Shown here piece after piece: positions 26,204 to 34,809 of a DNA stretch of 64,000 bases (the stretch's first letter is position 1; each line of letters opens with the position of its first letter). Position numbers and translations under genes: made by a program. Origin of the DNA: Geminicoccus harenae (lineage in GTDB: Bacteria > Pseudomonadota > Alphaproteobacteria > Geminicoccales > Geminicoccaceae); assembly GCF_019800005.1 (NCBI RefSeq), contig NZ_JABGCL010000007.1:124001-188000 (forward strand), read 5' to 3'. A model generated the notes under the pieces. That model was given only the letters and a program-made list of their open reading frames with translations, was not told the DNA's origin and made no database searches.

Positions 26204-26226
26204 GGTCAGCCGTCGCCGGGGCAAGC

Positions 26227-27072
26227 ATGCGCAACCTGGACCTGGACCAGCTCCGTTCCTTCCTCGCCGTGGCGGACCTGCGCAGCTTCACGCGCGCGGC
26301 GGAATCCCTGGCCGCGACCCAGTCGGCGATCAGCCTGCGCGTGGCCAAGCTGGAGGACCGGTTCGGCCGGCGCCTGCTGGTACGCACGCCCCGGGCCGTG
26401 GCCCTCACCGAGGCCGGCCGGCAGTTCCTCCCCCATGCCAGGCGCATCATGGCGACCCATGACGAGGCGCTCGCCGCCATGGATGACGTGCCGGCACAGC
26501 CGGCGGTGCTGCGCCTGGCCGTGAGTGACCATGCGGTCGCCGGCCGCCTGCCGGCAGCCCTGCAGGCGCTGCGTGCCGCCCTGCCGGGCCTGGTGCCGGA
26601 CGTGGTGGCCGGCACCTCGGCCGACATGCTGGCCGCCTATGATGAAGGTGCCGTCGATGCCGCCATCGTGCGCCAGGATGCCCTGCGCCGGGAAAGCCTG
26701 CCGCTCTACCGCGAAGCGCTGGCCTGGATCGCGAGCGAGCCCCTGACCGCACTGGGCGAGCGCCCCCTGGATCTCGTCGCCCTGCGCGGGGCCTGCGGCG
26801 TGAAGGCGGCAATGACCCGGGCCCTGGACCAGCACGGCCTGCCCTGGCGCATCGTGTTCCAGGGCGGCTCGGTCTCGGCCCTGCAATCCGCGGTCGAAGC
26901 CGGGCTCGGCGCCACCGTGGTCGGCCGCACCCACGTGCCCGCAAGCTGCACGGTACTGCCCGGCCTGCCGGCCCTGCCCGCCAGCCGGGTCGTGCTGCAC
27001 ACCCGCCTGCCCACCCCTCTCAGGGACGTGCTGCGCCGGGCATTTTCGCCGGTCGGCCGCATCCCCGCCTGA
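26227..27072 (+). CDS. LysR-family transcriptional regulator
   Basis: 281 residues. The N-terminal winged helix is clear: LDLDQLRSFLAVADLRSFTRAAESLAATQSAISLRVAKLEDRFGRRLLVRTPR. The rest is the periplasmic-binding-like effector domain (VLRLAVSDHAVAGRLPAALQAL onward). The ATG immediately before RNLDLDQLRSF is the family-typical start. It is divergent from the tautomerase and very probably controls it and itself; the inducer is unknown. Confidence 0.92.
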   Translation: MRNLDLDQLRSFLAVADLRSFTRAAESLAATQSAISLRVAKLEDRFGRRLLVRTPRAVALTEAGRQFLPHARRIMATHDEALAAMDDVPAQPAVLRLAVSDHAVAGRLPAALQALRAALPGLVPDVVAGTSADMLAAYDEGAVDAAIVRQDALRRESLPLYREALAWIASEPLTALGERPLDLVALRGACGVKAAMTRALDQHGLPWRIVFQGGSVSALQSAVEAGLGATVVGRTHVPASCTVLPGLPALPASRVVLHTRLPTPLRDVLRRAFSPVGRIPA

Positions 27073-27174
27073 TCAGGTTGGACGGAGCGCCCGGACTGCC
27101 CACATGATCCCCGGAGCCATTCCCCACCGGCGGTCTTGTAGAGATCGCCCCTCGCTTTCGGAGCTGTGACACGC

Positions 27175-27390
27175 ATGAAGTCGGTGAGCACCTCGTTCTG
27201 GCTCTGGCTGCTGTGCATCTTCGGCTTTTGCGGCATCCACCGCTTCTACCTGGGCTTCATCTGGACCGGCCTGCTCTGGCTGTTCACCTTCGGCCTGCTC
27301 GGCATCGGCCAGCTCATCGACCTGTTCCGCCTGCGCGGCCTCACCACCATGTCCAACATGGAGCGGCAGCTGGAGCGCAGGAGCTTCTAG
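27175..27390 (+). CDS. Small TM2-domain membrane protein
   Basis: 71 residues. Two membrane spans surround the TM2 hallmark: FWLWLLCIFGFCGIHRFYLGFIWTG, then LLWLFTFGLLGIGQLIDLF. The G-x-H-R-F-Y-L-G string is diagnostic of the TM2 family. The function of bacterial members is unknown. A GTG three codons upstream is possible, but GGAG lies too close to it. It stands alone after the LysR gene. Confidence 0.85.
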   Translation: MKSVSTSFWLWLLCIFGFCGIHRFYLGFIWTGLLWLFTFGLLGIGQLIDLFRLRGLTTMSNMERQLERRSF

Positions 27391-27490
27391 GCCCTCCCCT
27401 TCGTAGGACTATGTACCTACTTCATGCTATCCTGCGCCGCTCCAGCCGCAGGATGCCCTCATGCCGACCGTCGCCGACCCTGAAGCACGT

Positions 27491-27511
27491 TTTTGCACAA
27501 ACGAACCCGAG
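27491..27511 (+). repeat. 21-bp direct repeat, copy 1
   Basis: The string beginning TTTTGCACAAACG and ending AACCCGAG matches 27681-27701 at 20 of 21 positions, 190 bp apart. Both copies are followed within 20 nt by a GCCAGC string. It is probably a member of a dispersed intergenic repeat family. Confidence 0.8.
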
Positions 27512-27611
27512 AACGGCAAAAACGCCAGCAACAACAATGCTGTAGCAGCCACCATAGGCACCGGTGGCACGACAGGAATCCTGAAAGCGGCACCAACTTC
27601 CGCTTCACCAC

Positions 27612-27638
27612 GTCATCCCTCGCGCAGGCGGGGATGAC
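27612..27638. repeat. Palindromic intergenic repeat (GTCATCCC arms)
   Basis: Arms GTCATCCC (27612-27619) and GGGATGAC (27631-27638) surround a smaller CGC/GCG stem. The same arm sequence recurs in the palindrome at 60804-60832. It resembles the REP-like palindromes common between alphaproteobacterial genes. Confidence 0.75.
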
Positions 27639-27680
27639 AGGATGGCGTCCGTCCGATCCGCCAGTGCAGCCATCCGGCAG

Positions 27681-27701
27681 TTTTGCACGAACGAACCCGA
27701 G
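27681..27701 (+). repeat. 21-bp direct repeat, copy 2
   Basis: Second copy, with G in place of A at one position (TTTTGCACGAACG...). See the copy at 27491-27511. Confidence 0.8.
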
Positions 27702-27827
27702 GATCGCGCCAGCGCCACGGAAGCCATCAACGTCGTCGATAGGTCCGATCGAGCCGCGCGATTTTCAGCCGGGGCCACGTCGTCGCTACCTCCGGGCGAA
27801 CGACACCCCCATCGAGACAGACCCCTC

Positions 27828-28808
27828 ATGAGGCTCCGCTCCTTCCTTTCCGGCACCGCCGTGATCCTTGCACTCGGCCAGGGCCTGCCGGCCAGTACGG
27901 CGATCACGCACCCGGCGGCAGCGGCCGGCCATGTCCAGGTCCCGGACTCCTACGCCTTCCCGCTGGGCGATCTCCGGATCGTCGCCCTGTCCGACGGCAC
28001 CGTCCCGCAGGACCTGCACCAGCTCATGACCGGCACCTCGCCTGCCGAGGTCGACAATCTGCTGGCGCGCGCCTTCCAGTCGAACCCGGTCGAGGCGTCG
28101 ATCAACGCCTTCCTCATCGAGGACGGCGCCCGGCGCATCCTGGTCGACACCGGCTCCGGCCAGCTGTTCGGCCCGGGCCATGGCGGCAAGCTGCCGGACA
28201 GCCTGGCCAGCGTCGGCATCGCACCGGGCGACATCACCGACATCCTGATCACCCACATCCATACCGACCATTCGGGCGGCCTGGTCCTGGACGGCCGGCC
28301 GGCCTTCCCGAACGCCACCGTCCATGTCGGCGCACCCGACCCCGCCTTCTTCCTCGAGCCCGGCAATGCGGAAGAAACCGGCTACGCGCCGCGCTATTTC
28401 GACGAGGCGGCAAAAACGATCGGCGTCTATGCGGAGGCCGGCAAGGTCCGGACCTTCGAGGACAAGGAGACGATCCTGCCCGGCATCGTCGGGACGCTCC
28501 ATCCCGGCCACACGCCCGGCAGCGCGTTCTACACGGTGACGAGCCAGGGCCAGTCGATCGTCTTCATCGGCGACATCATCCATGTGGCGGCGGTGCAGTT
28601 CCCCGACCCCGCCATCACCATCGTCTACGACCTGGACCCCGACGCGGCCAGGGCGGTGCGCAGCGCCGCCTTCACGGACTTCGCCGGAGGCCGCCAGCTG
28701 ATCGCGGCCCCGCATCTGCCCTTCCCCGGCGTCGGCTATATCCGCGCCGAGAGCGAAAACTCCTTCAGCTGGCATTCCCTGGAATACCGCAACCGCGCCG
28801 GGGAATAG
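27828..28808 (+). CDS. Exported metallo-beta-lactamase-fold hydrolase
   Basis: 326 residues. An N-terminal signal peptide (MRLRSFLSGTAVILALGQGLPASTA) indicates export. The metal site is intact: HIHTDH in LITHIHTDHSGG, His in LHPGHTPGS, Asp in FIGDIIH and a late His in IAAPHLPFPG. The layout matches the methyl-parathion-hydrolase/quorum-quenching lactonase branch (motif THxHxDHxGG) rather than true beta-lactamases. The ATG chosen gives the signal peptide. It is convergent with the LysR gene, 15 nt apart. Confidence 0.88.
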   Translation: MRLRSFLSGTAVILALGQGLPASTAITHPAAAAGHVQVPDSYAFPLGDLRIVALSDGTVPQDLHQLMTGTSPAEVDNLLARAFQSNPVEASINAFLIEDGARRILVDTGSGQLFGPGHGGKLPDSLASVGIAPGDITDILITHIHTDHSGGLVLDGRPAFPNATVHVGAPDPAFFLEPGNAEETGYAPRYFDEAAKTIGVYAEAGKVRTFEDKETILPGIVGTLHPGHTPGSAFYTVTSQGQSIVFIGDIIHVAAVQFPDPAITIVYDLDPDAARAVRSAAFTDFAGGRQLIAAPHLPFPGVGYIRAESENSFSWHSLEYRNRAGE

Positions 28809-28823
28809 CCCCAGGTCCGCCGG

Positions 28824-29732
28824 TCAGGGCCGCTGCGTCCGGGCCGCCGCGAACACCTGCTCGCGCAGCCAGGCATGGGCCGGGTCGCCGGCCATGCGCG
28901 GGTGCCAGAAGGCGCTCATCTGGAACCGGTCGAGCGCCAGGGGCGGCTCCAGCAGGTCGAGGGCGGTGGTGAAGCGCTGGAGGAAGCGGCGCGGCAGGGT
29001 GCAGATGCAGTCGCTGTTCATGAGCACCACCGGGGCCAGGGCGTAGTTCTGCACCGAGACCGAGACCCGGCGCTGCCGGCCGAGTGCGGCCAGGGCCTGG
29101 TCGATCATGCCGGTAAAGCTGCCGCCGCTGGTCGAGATCAGCAGGTGATCCAGCGCGCAGTACTCATCCAGGGTCAGGGGCCGGTTGCCCCTGGGATGAC
29201 CGCGCCGCTGCGCCGTCACGAACTCCTCGTCGAACAGGGTCCGGCCGATCAGGCTGCCCGCCGCGTCCTCGGCCGTGCCGACGAACAGGTCGACCCTCCC
29301 CTCCTCCAGGTCGGCGGTGAGCCGCGACCGGTCCGGCAGCACGATCGCAAGGCGTACCTGGGGTGCCGCCGCCTTGAGCACCGGGACCAGGTCGGGCGCC
29401 AGGATCGCCGCCGGATTGTCGGTGGCGGCGATCCGGAAGGTCCTGGTACTCGTCGCAGGGTCGAACACCTGCGCCAGGTTGGCGAACTCGCGCAGGTGGT
29501 CGAGGATCTTGCCGAGCTCCGGCTGCAGCGCCGCCGCGTGCGGTGTGGGCACCATCCCCCGCCCGGACGCTGCCGGGATCAGCAGCGGATCGCCGAACAG
29601 CTGCCGCAGCCGGGTCAGCCGGGCCGACAAAGCCGGCTGGGTGATGCCCAGCCGGGCGGCCGCATGGGTGACGTTCCGGTCCTTCAGCAGCGCGTCCAGC
29701 GCCAGCAGCAGGCCCACGTCCAGGTCATGCAT
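28824..29732 (-). CDS. LysR-family transcriptional regulator (NodD-like type)
   Basis: 302 residues. DNA-binding domain LLLALDALLKDRNVTHAAARLGITQPALSARLTRLRQLFGDPLLI is typical of the NodD/NahR/LinR branch. The effector domain follows (TFRIAATDNPAAILAPDLVPVL). It is the last gene of the eight-gene minus-strand run beginning with the amidase, 25 nt after the GMC gene, so it is likely to regulate that run in feedback. The ATG is chosen; a TTG four codons upstream is also possible. Confidence 0.9.
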   Translation of the reverse strand: MHDLDVGLLLALDALLKDRNVTHAAARLGITQPALSARLTRLRQLFGDPLLIPAASGRGMVPTPHAAALQPELGKILDHLREFANLAQVFDPATSTRTFRIAATDNPAAILAPDLVPVLKAAAPQVRLAIVLPDRSRLTADLEEGRVDLFVGTAEDAAGSLIGRTLFDEEFVTAQRRGHPRGNRPLTLDEYCALDHLLISTSGGSFTGMIDQALAALGRQRRVSVSVQNYALAPVVLMNSDCICTLPRRFLQRFTTALDLLEPPLALDRFQMSAFWHPRMAGDPAHAWLREQVFAAARTQRP

Positions 29733-29757
29733 GCGGTCGCGCAAGCCGGCCCCTGCC

Positions 29758-31341
29758 TCACCCTTTCCGGATGAACGAGGCGCAGCGCTCGGCCACCATG
29801 ATCGTCGCGGCGTTGGTGTTGCCGGAGATCATCTTCGGAAACACCGAGGCGTCCGCGACCCTGAGCCCGTCGATCCCGCGCACCTTCAGCTGCGGGTCGG
29901 TCACCGCCATGGGATCGGTGCCCATCCGGCAGGTGCAGGCGGGGTGGTAGAGGGTGGTGCAGTGGGCGCGGACATAGTCGGCGATCTCGGCATCCGTCTG
30001 CGCCTCGGCCGACGGCGTGATCTCGGCGTCGATCACCTCGGCCAGCGGCTGCGACGCCGCGATCCGCCGGCTGATCTTCACCCCCTCCACCAGCGTCGCC
30101 AGGTCCTGGCCGGTCGGGTCGGAGGCGAAGTAGCGCGGATCCAGGCAGGGATGCTCGATCGGATCGGCCGAGCGCAGGGTCAGCTCGCCCCGGCTGTTCG
30201 GCCGCTGCAGCGTGGTGTGCAGGGTGACGCCCGGCCGCGACGACAGATAGCGGGCATGGTCGCGGTTGGCGGCAATCACGCCATAGAGCTGCAGGTCCGG
30301 CTCGGCCACGTCCGGCCGGCTGCGCACATGGCCGCCGGCCGCCGCCCAGTTGCTGGTGATCGCCCCGGTCCGCCTGGTCGACCACTCGTCGATCGCGGCG
30401 CGGATCTCCGCGCCGGTCATCCCGCCGATCCCGACCGGCTCCTTGGTGTGGAAGGTCACCGGCACGTTGATATGGTCCTGGAGGTCCTTGCCCACGCCCG
30501 GCAGGTCGTGGACCACCTCGATGCCGTGCGGGCGCAGTTCGTCGGCCGGGCCGATCCCGGACAGCAGCAGGAGCTGGGCCGAGCCGATCGAGCCCGAGGC
30601 CAGCACCACCTCCGACGAGGCATAGGCGGTCTGCGGCCGGCCGTTCTTCAGATACTCGACCCCGACCGCCCGGCCGTTCTCGACGATCAGCCGGGTGGTC
30701 AGCACGCCCGATTCGACCGTCAGGTTCGGGCGCTCCAGCGCCGGCTCCAGATAGGCCTTGGCCGTGCCGAACCGCTCGCCGTTCTTGAGGAAGAGCTGGA
30801 ACAGGCCGCAGCCTTCCTGCGAGGCGCCGTTGAAGTCCTCGTTGAACGAGATGCCGGCATTCTGGCAGGCCTGGAGCCAGAGCCGCTCGGTGGCGTCCAC
30901 ATAGGGGACATCGGTGATGTTGAGCGGCCCGCCGTTGCCATGCCACTCGCCGGCCTCGAAGCGTTCATTGCGCTCGGACGCCTTGAACACGGGCAGGACG
31001 TCCCGCCAGGCCCAGCCTTCCGCCCCCATGGCGGCCCAGCCGTCATAGTCGGACGGCAGGCCGCGGATATAGATCATCGCGTTCAGGGCACCCGAGCCGC
31101 CGATCATCTTGCCGCGCGGCCAGAAGATCCGGCGCATCCGGCAGCCCGGCTGCGGTGCGGTGTGGTAGCCCCAGTCCACCTCGGTGTTGACCATGGTGAT
31201 CCACATGGCCGGCATCTTGGAAGGGAGCGGTGCCGCCCGGCCCGCTTCCAGCAGCAGCACCTTGCGGCCGGGATCCTCGCTCAGCCGGCCGGCCATCACG
31301 CAGCCGCCGGTACCGGCGCCCACCACAATCGTATCGAACAT
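29758..31341 (-). CDS. GMC-family FAD oxidoreductase (choline-dehydrogenase-like)
   Basis: 527 residues. FAD-binding VVGAGTGGCVMAGRLSE at residues 6-22, GMC signature 1 around RGKMIGGSGALNAMIYIRG, signature 2 in GSIGSAQLLLLSGIGP, and the C-terminal active-site His in YHPACTCRMG with NTNAATIMVAER at the end. It oxidises an alcohol to an aldehyde or acid using FAD. Only 1 nt separates it from livM, so its substrate is probably what the importer brings in or the alcohol released from it by the amidase. BetA is the nearest named relative, but choline is not shown. Confidence 0.9.
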   Translation of the reverse strand: MFDTIVVGAGTGGCVMAGRLSEDPGRKVLLLEAGRAAPLPSKMPAMWITMVNTEVDWGYHTAPQPGCRMRRIFWPRGKMIGGSGALNAMIYIRGLPSDYDGWAAMGAEGWAWRDVLPVFKASERNERFEAGEWHGNGGPLNITDVPYVDATERLWLQACQNAGISFNEDFNGASQEGCGLFQLFLKNGERFGTAKAYLEPALERPNLTVESGVLTTRLIVENGRAVGVEYLKNGRPQTAYASSEVVLASGSIGSAQLLLLSGIGPADELRPHGIEVVHDLPGVGKDLQDHINVPVTFHTKEPVGIGGMTGAEIRAAIDEWSTRRTGAITSNWAAAGGHVRSRPDVAEPDLQLYGVIAANRDHARYLSSRPGVTLHTTLQRPNSRGELTLRSADPIEHPCLDPRYFASDPTGQDLATLVEGVKISRRIAASQPLAEVIDAEITPSAEAQTDAEIADYVRAHCTTLYHPACTCRMGTDPMAVTDPQLKVRGIDGLRVADASVFPKMISGNTNAATIMVAERCASFIRKG

Positions 31342-31342
31342 G

Positions 31343-32368
31343 CTACGTCCCTGATTTGACGAATTCCGCGGCCCGGCCTGACGCCGGGCGCAGCCGCGCC
31401 ACCATGCTCTCGACCAGCCCGATCACCCCCTTGGGCATCAGCACCATCGCGGCCGCGATGATCAGCCCCAGGCCCAGCGTGCGATAGTCGCCGCCCACCT
31501 CGCGCAGCGCCTCGTCGGCCAGCACCAGGATCACCGCTCCCACCAGCGGCCCCCAGAGCTTGCCGATCCCGCCCACCACCGCGATGGCGATGATGAACAT
31601 GAGGGTGGACAGCGACAGCACGCCCGGCCCGATCGCCTGGAAATGCGCGGCATAGAGGCCGCCCGCCAGCCCGGTGAAGAAGGCGGAGGCGCCGAACACC
31701 AGGAGCTGGGTGGAGAACCGGTTGATCCCGCGCGCCACCGCACAGCCCGGGTTGTCGCGCAGCGCCTGGAAGGCCAGGCCCAGCGGCGAGCGGATCACTG
31801 CCCAGGTGAAGCCCATGGTGAGGAGGAACAAAGCGGCGACGATCGCATAGTTCGCGACCACGTAGTCGCCCTTGAAGATCGCGCGCGTGCCGAGGTCGCC
31901 GAACCGGGCGAAGCCCACCGCACCCCCGGTGAACTGCCGGCAGGTTGCACCCTGCATGACGAAGCAGTCCGTGTCGGTCACGATCAGGAGGTACATGACC
32001 TGGGCGACCGCCAGCGTCAGCAGCGCCACATAGGCGCCGGCCAGGCGCAGGCAGGCGAGGCCGATGACCAGGCTGAACAGCACCGTGCCCACCGCCGCCA
32101 CCGGCATGGCGACCCACATCGACCAGTCCAGATAGAAGCCCAGCATTGCCGTGGCGTAGCCGCCGAAGGCGAACAGGGCCATCTGCCCCAGCGAGAACAC
32201 CCCGGCAAAGCCGAACAGCAGGTTCCACTGGGATGCGACGATCGCGTAGAACAGAGCCAGGATCACCTGGCCCAGCACGTAGCGGCTGTCGGCCACGAAC
32301 GGCAGGGCGGCGAGCGCTGCCAGCACGATCAGGCCGAAGACCAGATGGCCCCGGTCGGCACGGCTCAT
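31343..32368 (-). CDS. Branched-chain-type ABC permease LivM (importer 1)
   Basis: 341 residues, 8-10 membrane spans. LivM hallmarks: NLLFGFAGVFSLGQMALFAFGGYATAML, and RSPLGLAFQALRDNPGCAVARGIN with the FTGLAGGLYA segment. GGGAGGGAA precedes the ATG. It pairs with LivH to form the pore of importer 1. The ligand is unknown; the co-transcribed amidase and GMC oxidoreductase suggest an amide or amino alcohol rather than leucine. Confidence 0.92.
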   Translation of the reverse strand: MSRADRGHLVFGLIVLAALAALPFVADSRYVLGQVILALFYAIVASQWNLLFGFAGVFSLGQMALFAFGGYATAMLGFYLDWSMWVAMPVAAVGTVLFSLVIGLACLRLAGAYVALLTLAVAQVMYLLIVTDTDCFVMQGATCRQFTGGAVGFARFGDLGTRAIFKGDYVVANYAIVAALFLLTMGFTWAVIRSPLGLAFQALRDNPGCAVARGINRFSTQLLVFGASAFFTGLAGGLYAAHFQAIGPGVLSLSTLMFIIAIAVVGGIGKLWGPLVGAVILVLADEALREVGGDYRTLGLGLIIAAAMVLMPKGVIGLVESMVARLRPASGRAAEFVKSGT

Positions 32369-32396
32369 CCCCGTTCCCTCCCCCCGCGGGCCGGCA

Positions 32397-33281
32397 TCAC
32401 AGCCGCCGCACCGCGGCACGGCCGAACAGGCCGTCCGGCCGCCAGATCAGCACCAGGATCACGATCGCCAGCAGCAGCGGGAAGCCCCAGCGCGCCCCCA
32501 GCGCGTAGCTCGCAAATGCCTCGATCAACGCCAGCACGAAGGCCGCACCGATCGCACCGGGCAGGTTCCCCAGCCCGGCCACCACGCACATGATGAAGGC
32601 CTTGAGCATCGGATCGGCGCCCAGCGTCGGCGAGAGCTGGGTGATCGAGCTCACCAGGAGGCCACAGGTGCCGGCGATGCCCCCCGACAACGCCAGCACC
32701 TGCAGATAGACCCGGCCGACCGGCACACCCAGCAACTGGGCGGCCTCACGATGCTGGGCCGTGGCCCGGATAGCACGACCTGCCCGGGTTCGCGCAAGGA
32801 AGAAGGCGGTGCCGGCCATCAGAACCAGCACCACGGCGACGATGAGGACATTCTGCCACGGTATGAAGATGCCGCCGGCCTGGAGATGCCCCGTCAGGGC
32901 GATCGACTGGCCGAACGGCTGCCCGCCGAAGATCAGCAGGACCGCATTCTCCAGGGCCATCGCCACGCCGAACGTGGCGATGATCACGTTGGTCTCGAAG
33001 CTCCTGGGTGCCCGTGCCAGCAGCGGCTGGGCGACCAGCAGGTAGATTACCGCCCCGATCAGCGCACCGACCACGACCGGCGCCAGCACCGCCACCGGCC
33101 AGGGCGCGCCCATGAGCGTCGCCAGCGTGAAGGCAGCATAGCCGCCGATGGTGAGCAGCGCGCCATGGGCCATGTTCAGCATGCCGAGCGCGCCCCAGAC
33201 GAGCGACAGGCCGATCGTGGCCAGGGCGTAGAGCGCGCCGGTCGTGATGCCGGCGACGAGGACCGGGCCCAGGATCTCCAC
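32397..33281 (-). CDS. Branched-chain-type ABC permease LivH (importer 1)
   Basis: 294 residues. LivH features: ALYALATIGLSLVWGALGMLNMAHGALLTIGGY at the N-terminus, the RAIRATAQHREAAQLLGV coupling loop, GALGADPMLKAFI-like sequence (TLGADPMLKAFIMCVVAGLGNLPGAIGA) and the C-terminal LVLIWRPDGLFG. It starts 2 nt after the livF stop. Inner membrane. Confidence 0.93.
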   Translation of the reverse strand: MEILGPVLVAGITTGALYALATIGLSLVWGALGMLNMAHGALLTIGGYAAFTLATLMGAPWPVAVLAPVVVGALIGAVIYLLVAQPLLARAPRSFETNVIIATFGVAMALENAVLLIFGGQPFGQSIALTGHLQAGGIFIPWQNVLIVAVVLVLMAGTAFFLARTRAGRAIRATAQHREAAQLLGVPVGRVYLQVLALSGGIAGTCGLLVSSITQLSPTLGADPMLKAFIMCVVAGLGNLPGAIGAAFVLALIEAFASYALGARWGFPLLLAIVILVLIWRPDGLFGRAAVRRL

Positions 33282-33283
33282 CG

Positions 33284-34000
33284 TCAGCCTCCAAGATAGG
33301 TCTCGAGCAGCTCGTCGCGCTCGAGCAGGTCGTGCGGCGGCCCGGACCAGACGATCCGGCCATTGTCGAGCAGGTGGATGGCATCCGCCAGGTCCGCGAC
33401 GCGCGCCGGGTTCTCCTCGACCAGGAGGATGGTGCGGCCCGACGCCTTGAGCCTTGCGATCACCTCGTAGACCTGCTCGATGATGATGGGTGCCAGGCCC
33501 AAGGACGGCTCGTCGATCAGCATGACCCGCCCGCCCATCATCAGGCCCCGGCCGATCCCGACCATGCGCCGCTCGCCGCCCGAGAGCGAGGAGGCCAGCT
33601 GGTCGCGCCGCTCGGCGAGCTTCGGCAGGAGCGCTTCCACCTCCTCCAGCCGCCGCCGGATCACCGCCTGGTCGTTCTCCAGGTACGCCCCCATCAGCAG
33701 GTTCTCGTGGACGCTCATCTGCGGGAACAGGAGGTCGCCCTGCGGGACATGGACGATGCCGGCCGCCGCCACCTGGTGCGGCGCCAGGCCCGCGAGCTTG
33801 CGGCCGAACAGGCGGATGCTGCCCCTGCGGGTCGGCAGGAGGCCGGAAATGGCACGCAGGAGCGTGGTCTTGCCGTGGCCGTTCGGCCCGACCACGGTCA
33901 CCAGCGCGCCGTCGGGCAGGTCCAGCGAGATGCCGGTGAGCACGTCGCGGCGGTCATAGCCGGTGACCAGAGCGTCGATGGCGAGTGCCGCCTCAGCCAT
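33284..34000 (-). CDS. Branched-chain-type ABC ATPase LivF (importer 1)
   Basis: 238 residues. Walker A is GPNGHGKTT (residues 38-46), with His where Ala or Ser is usual; signature LSGGERRMV and Walker B VMLIDEPSLGLAP are intact. The H-switch position reads EEN, non-His as usual for LivF. Its ATG overlaps the 3' end of livG by 8 nt. The His-containing Walker A is shared only with the LivF of importer 3 in this window. Confidence 0.93.
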   Translation of the reverse strand: MAEAALAIDALVTGYDRRDVLTGISLDLPDGALVTVVGPNGHGKTTLLRAISGLLPTRRGSIRLFGRKLAGLAPHQVAAAGIVHVPQGDLLFPQMSVHENLLMGAYLENDQAVIRRRLEEVEALLPKLAERRDQLASSLSGGERRMVGIGRGLMMGGRVMLIDEPSLGLAPIIIEQVYEVIARLKASGRTILLVEENPARVADLADAIHLLDNGRIVWSGPPHDLLERDELLETYLGG

Positions 34001-34793
34001 GGGCGGCCTCGCCCTGGAAGAAGCGCCGCAGCCGTTTCGTGGTCGCCGCGCCCAGATAGGTCTCGACCACGGTCGGATCCTCCGGCACGCCCTCCGGCGG
34101 GCCCTCATAGATCGAGCGGCCCTGGTGCATGATCATCACCCGGCTGGAAAGCTGCAGGAGGAAGCGCATCACGTGCTCGATCAGCACGACGGTGAGGCCC
34201 TGCCCGCGCAGCCTGTGCACGACGTCCACCACCCGGTCGATCTCGTGCGGGTTTAGCCCGCCCACCGGCTCGTCCAGCAGCACCACCCTGGGCTCGGTCG
34301 CGACCGCACTGGCGATCATCAGGAGCTTGCGCTCCAGCACCGGCAGCTCGCCCGCCGGCCGCGACGCCACCGCCTCCAGTCCCAGCAGCTCGATGGCCGC
34401 CTCGCTACGCCGGAGCGCCCCCTTGCCGAACCGGAAGCCCGGCAGCCCGCGCCGCGCCTTGCCGAAATAGGCGGCGAGCTGGATGTTGTCGCGCACGCTC
34501 AAGGAGTCGAAGGCGGCATTGAGCTGGAAGGTCCGCACCAGCCCCATCTGGCAGATCCGGTCCGGCAGGGCGCGGGTGACGTCCACGCCCTGCACCAGCA
34601 CCCGGCCATGCGTGGCAGGGGCGATCCCGGTGATCACGTCGAACAGGGTGGTCTTGCCGGCCCCGTTCGGCCCGCCGATGCCCAGCACCTCGCCCGGCCG
34701 GACCGTGAGCGACAGCCTGTCCACGGCCTTCAGCGAGCCGTAATGCTTGCTCACCCCCTCGCAGACGAGCAGGGCGGAGTCCGGGCCGGTCAC
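33993..34793 (-). CDS. Branched-chain-type ABC ATPase LivG with altered signature (importer 1)
   Basis: 266 residues. Walker A GPNGAGKTT (41-49), Walker B VVLLDEPVGGLNP (170-182) and the H-switch LIEHVM are intact, but the LSGGQ-type signature reads LPVLER (150-155). The LivG of importer 3 has LSVFER at the same place, while importer 2 keeps LSYGDKR. With LivF as partner, this alters the composite site formed by the LivF Walker A. The role of the ABC dimer is to power import; family call secure, biochemical effect inferred. Confidence 0.93.
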   Translation of the reverse strand: MTGPDSALLVCEGVSKHYGSLKAVDRLSLTVRPGEVLGIGGPNGAGKTTLFDVITGIAPATHGRVLVQGVDVTRALPDRICQMGLVRTFQLNAAFDSLSVRDNIQLAAYFGKARRGLPGFRFGKGALRRSEAAIELLGLEAVASRPAGELPVLERKLLMIASAVATEPRVVLLDEPVGGLNPHEIDRVVDVVHRLRGQGLTVVLIEHVMRFLLQLSSRVMIMHQGRSIYEGPPEGVPEDPTVVETYLGAATTKRLRRFFQGEAAHG

Positions 34794-34809
34794 CGGCGGG
34801 CAGCCCGGA

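Larger units (their letters stand above)
27391..27827. other. Intergenic repeat-bearing region, no gene seen
   Basis: 437 nt between the TM2 gene and the metallo-hydrolase gene. It contains two copies of a 21-bp direct repeat, a GTCATCCC palindrome between them, and a GTAGG-N8-CCTAC inverted repeat at 27403-27420. Open frames crossing it have no recognisable protein. The promoter of the metallo-hydrolase must lie here but was not identified. Confidence 0.7.
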
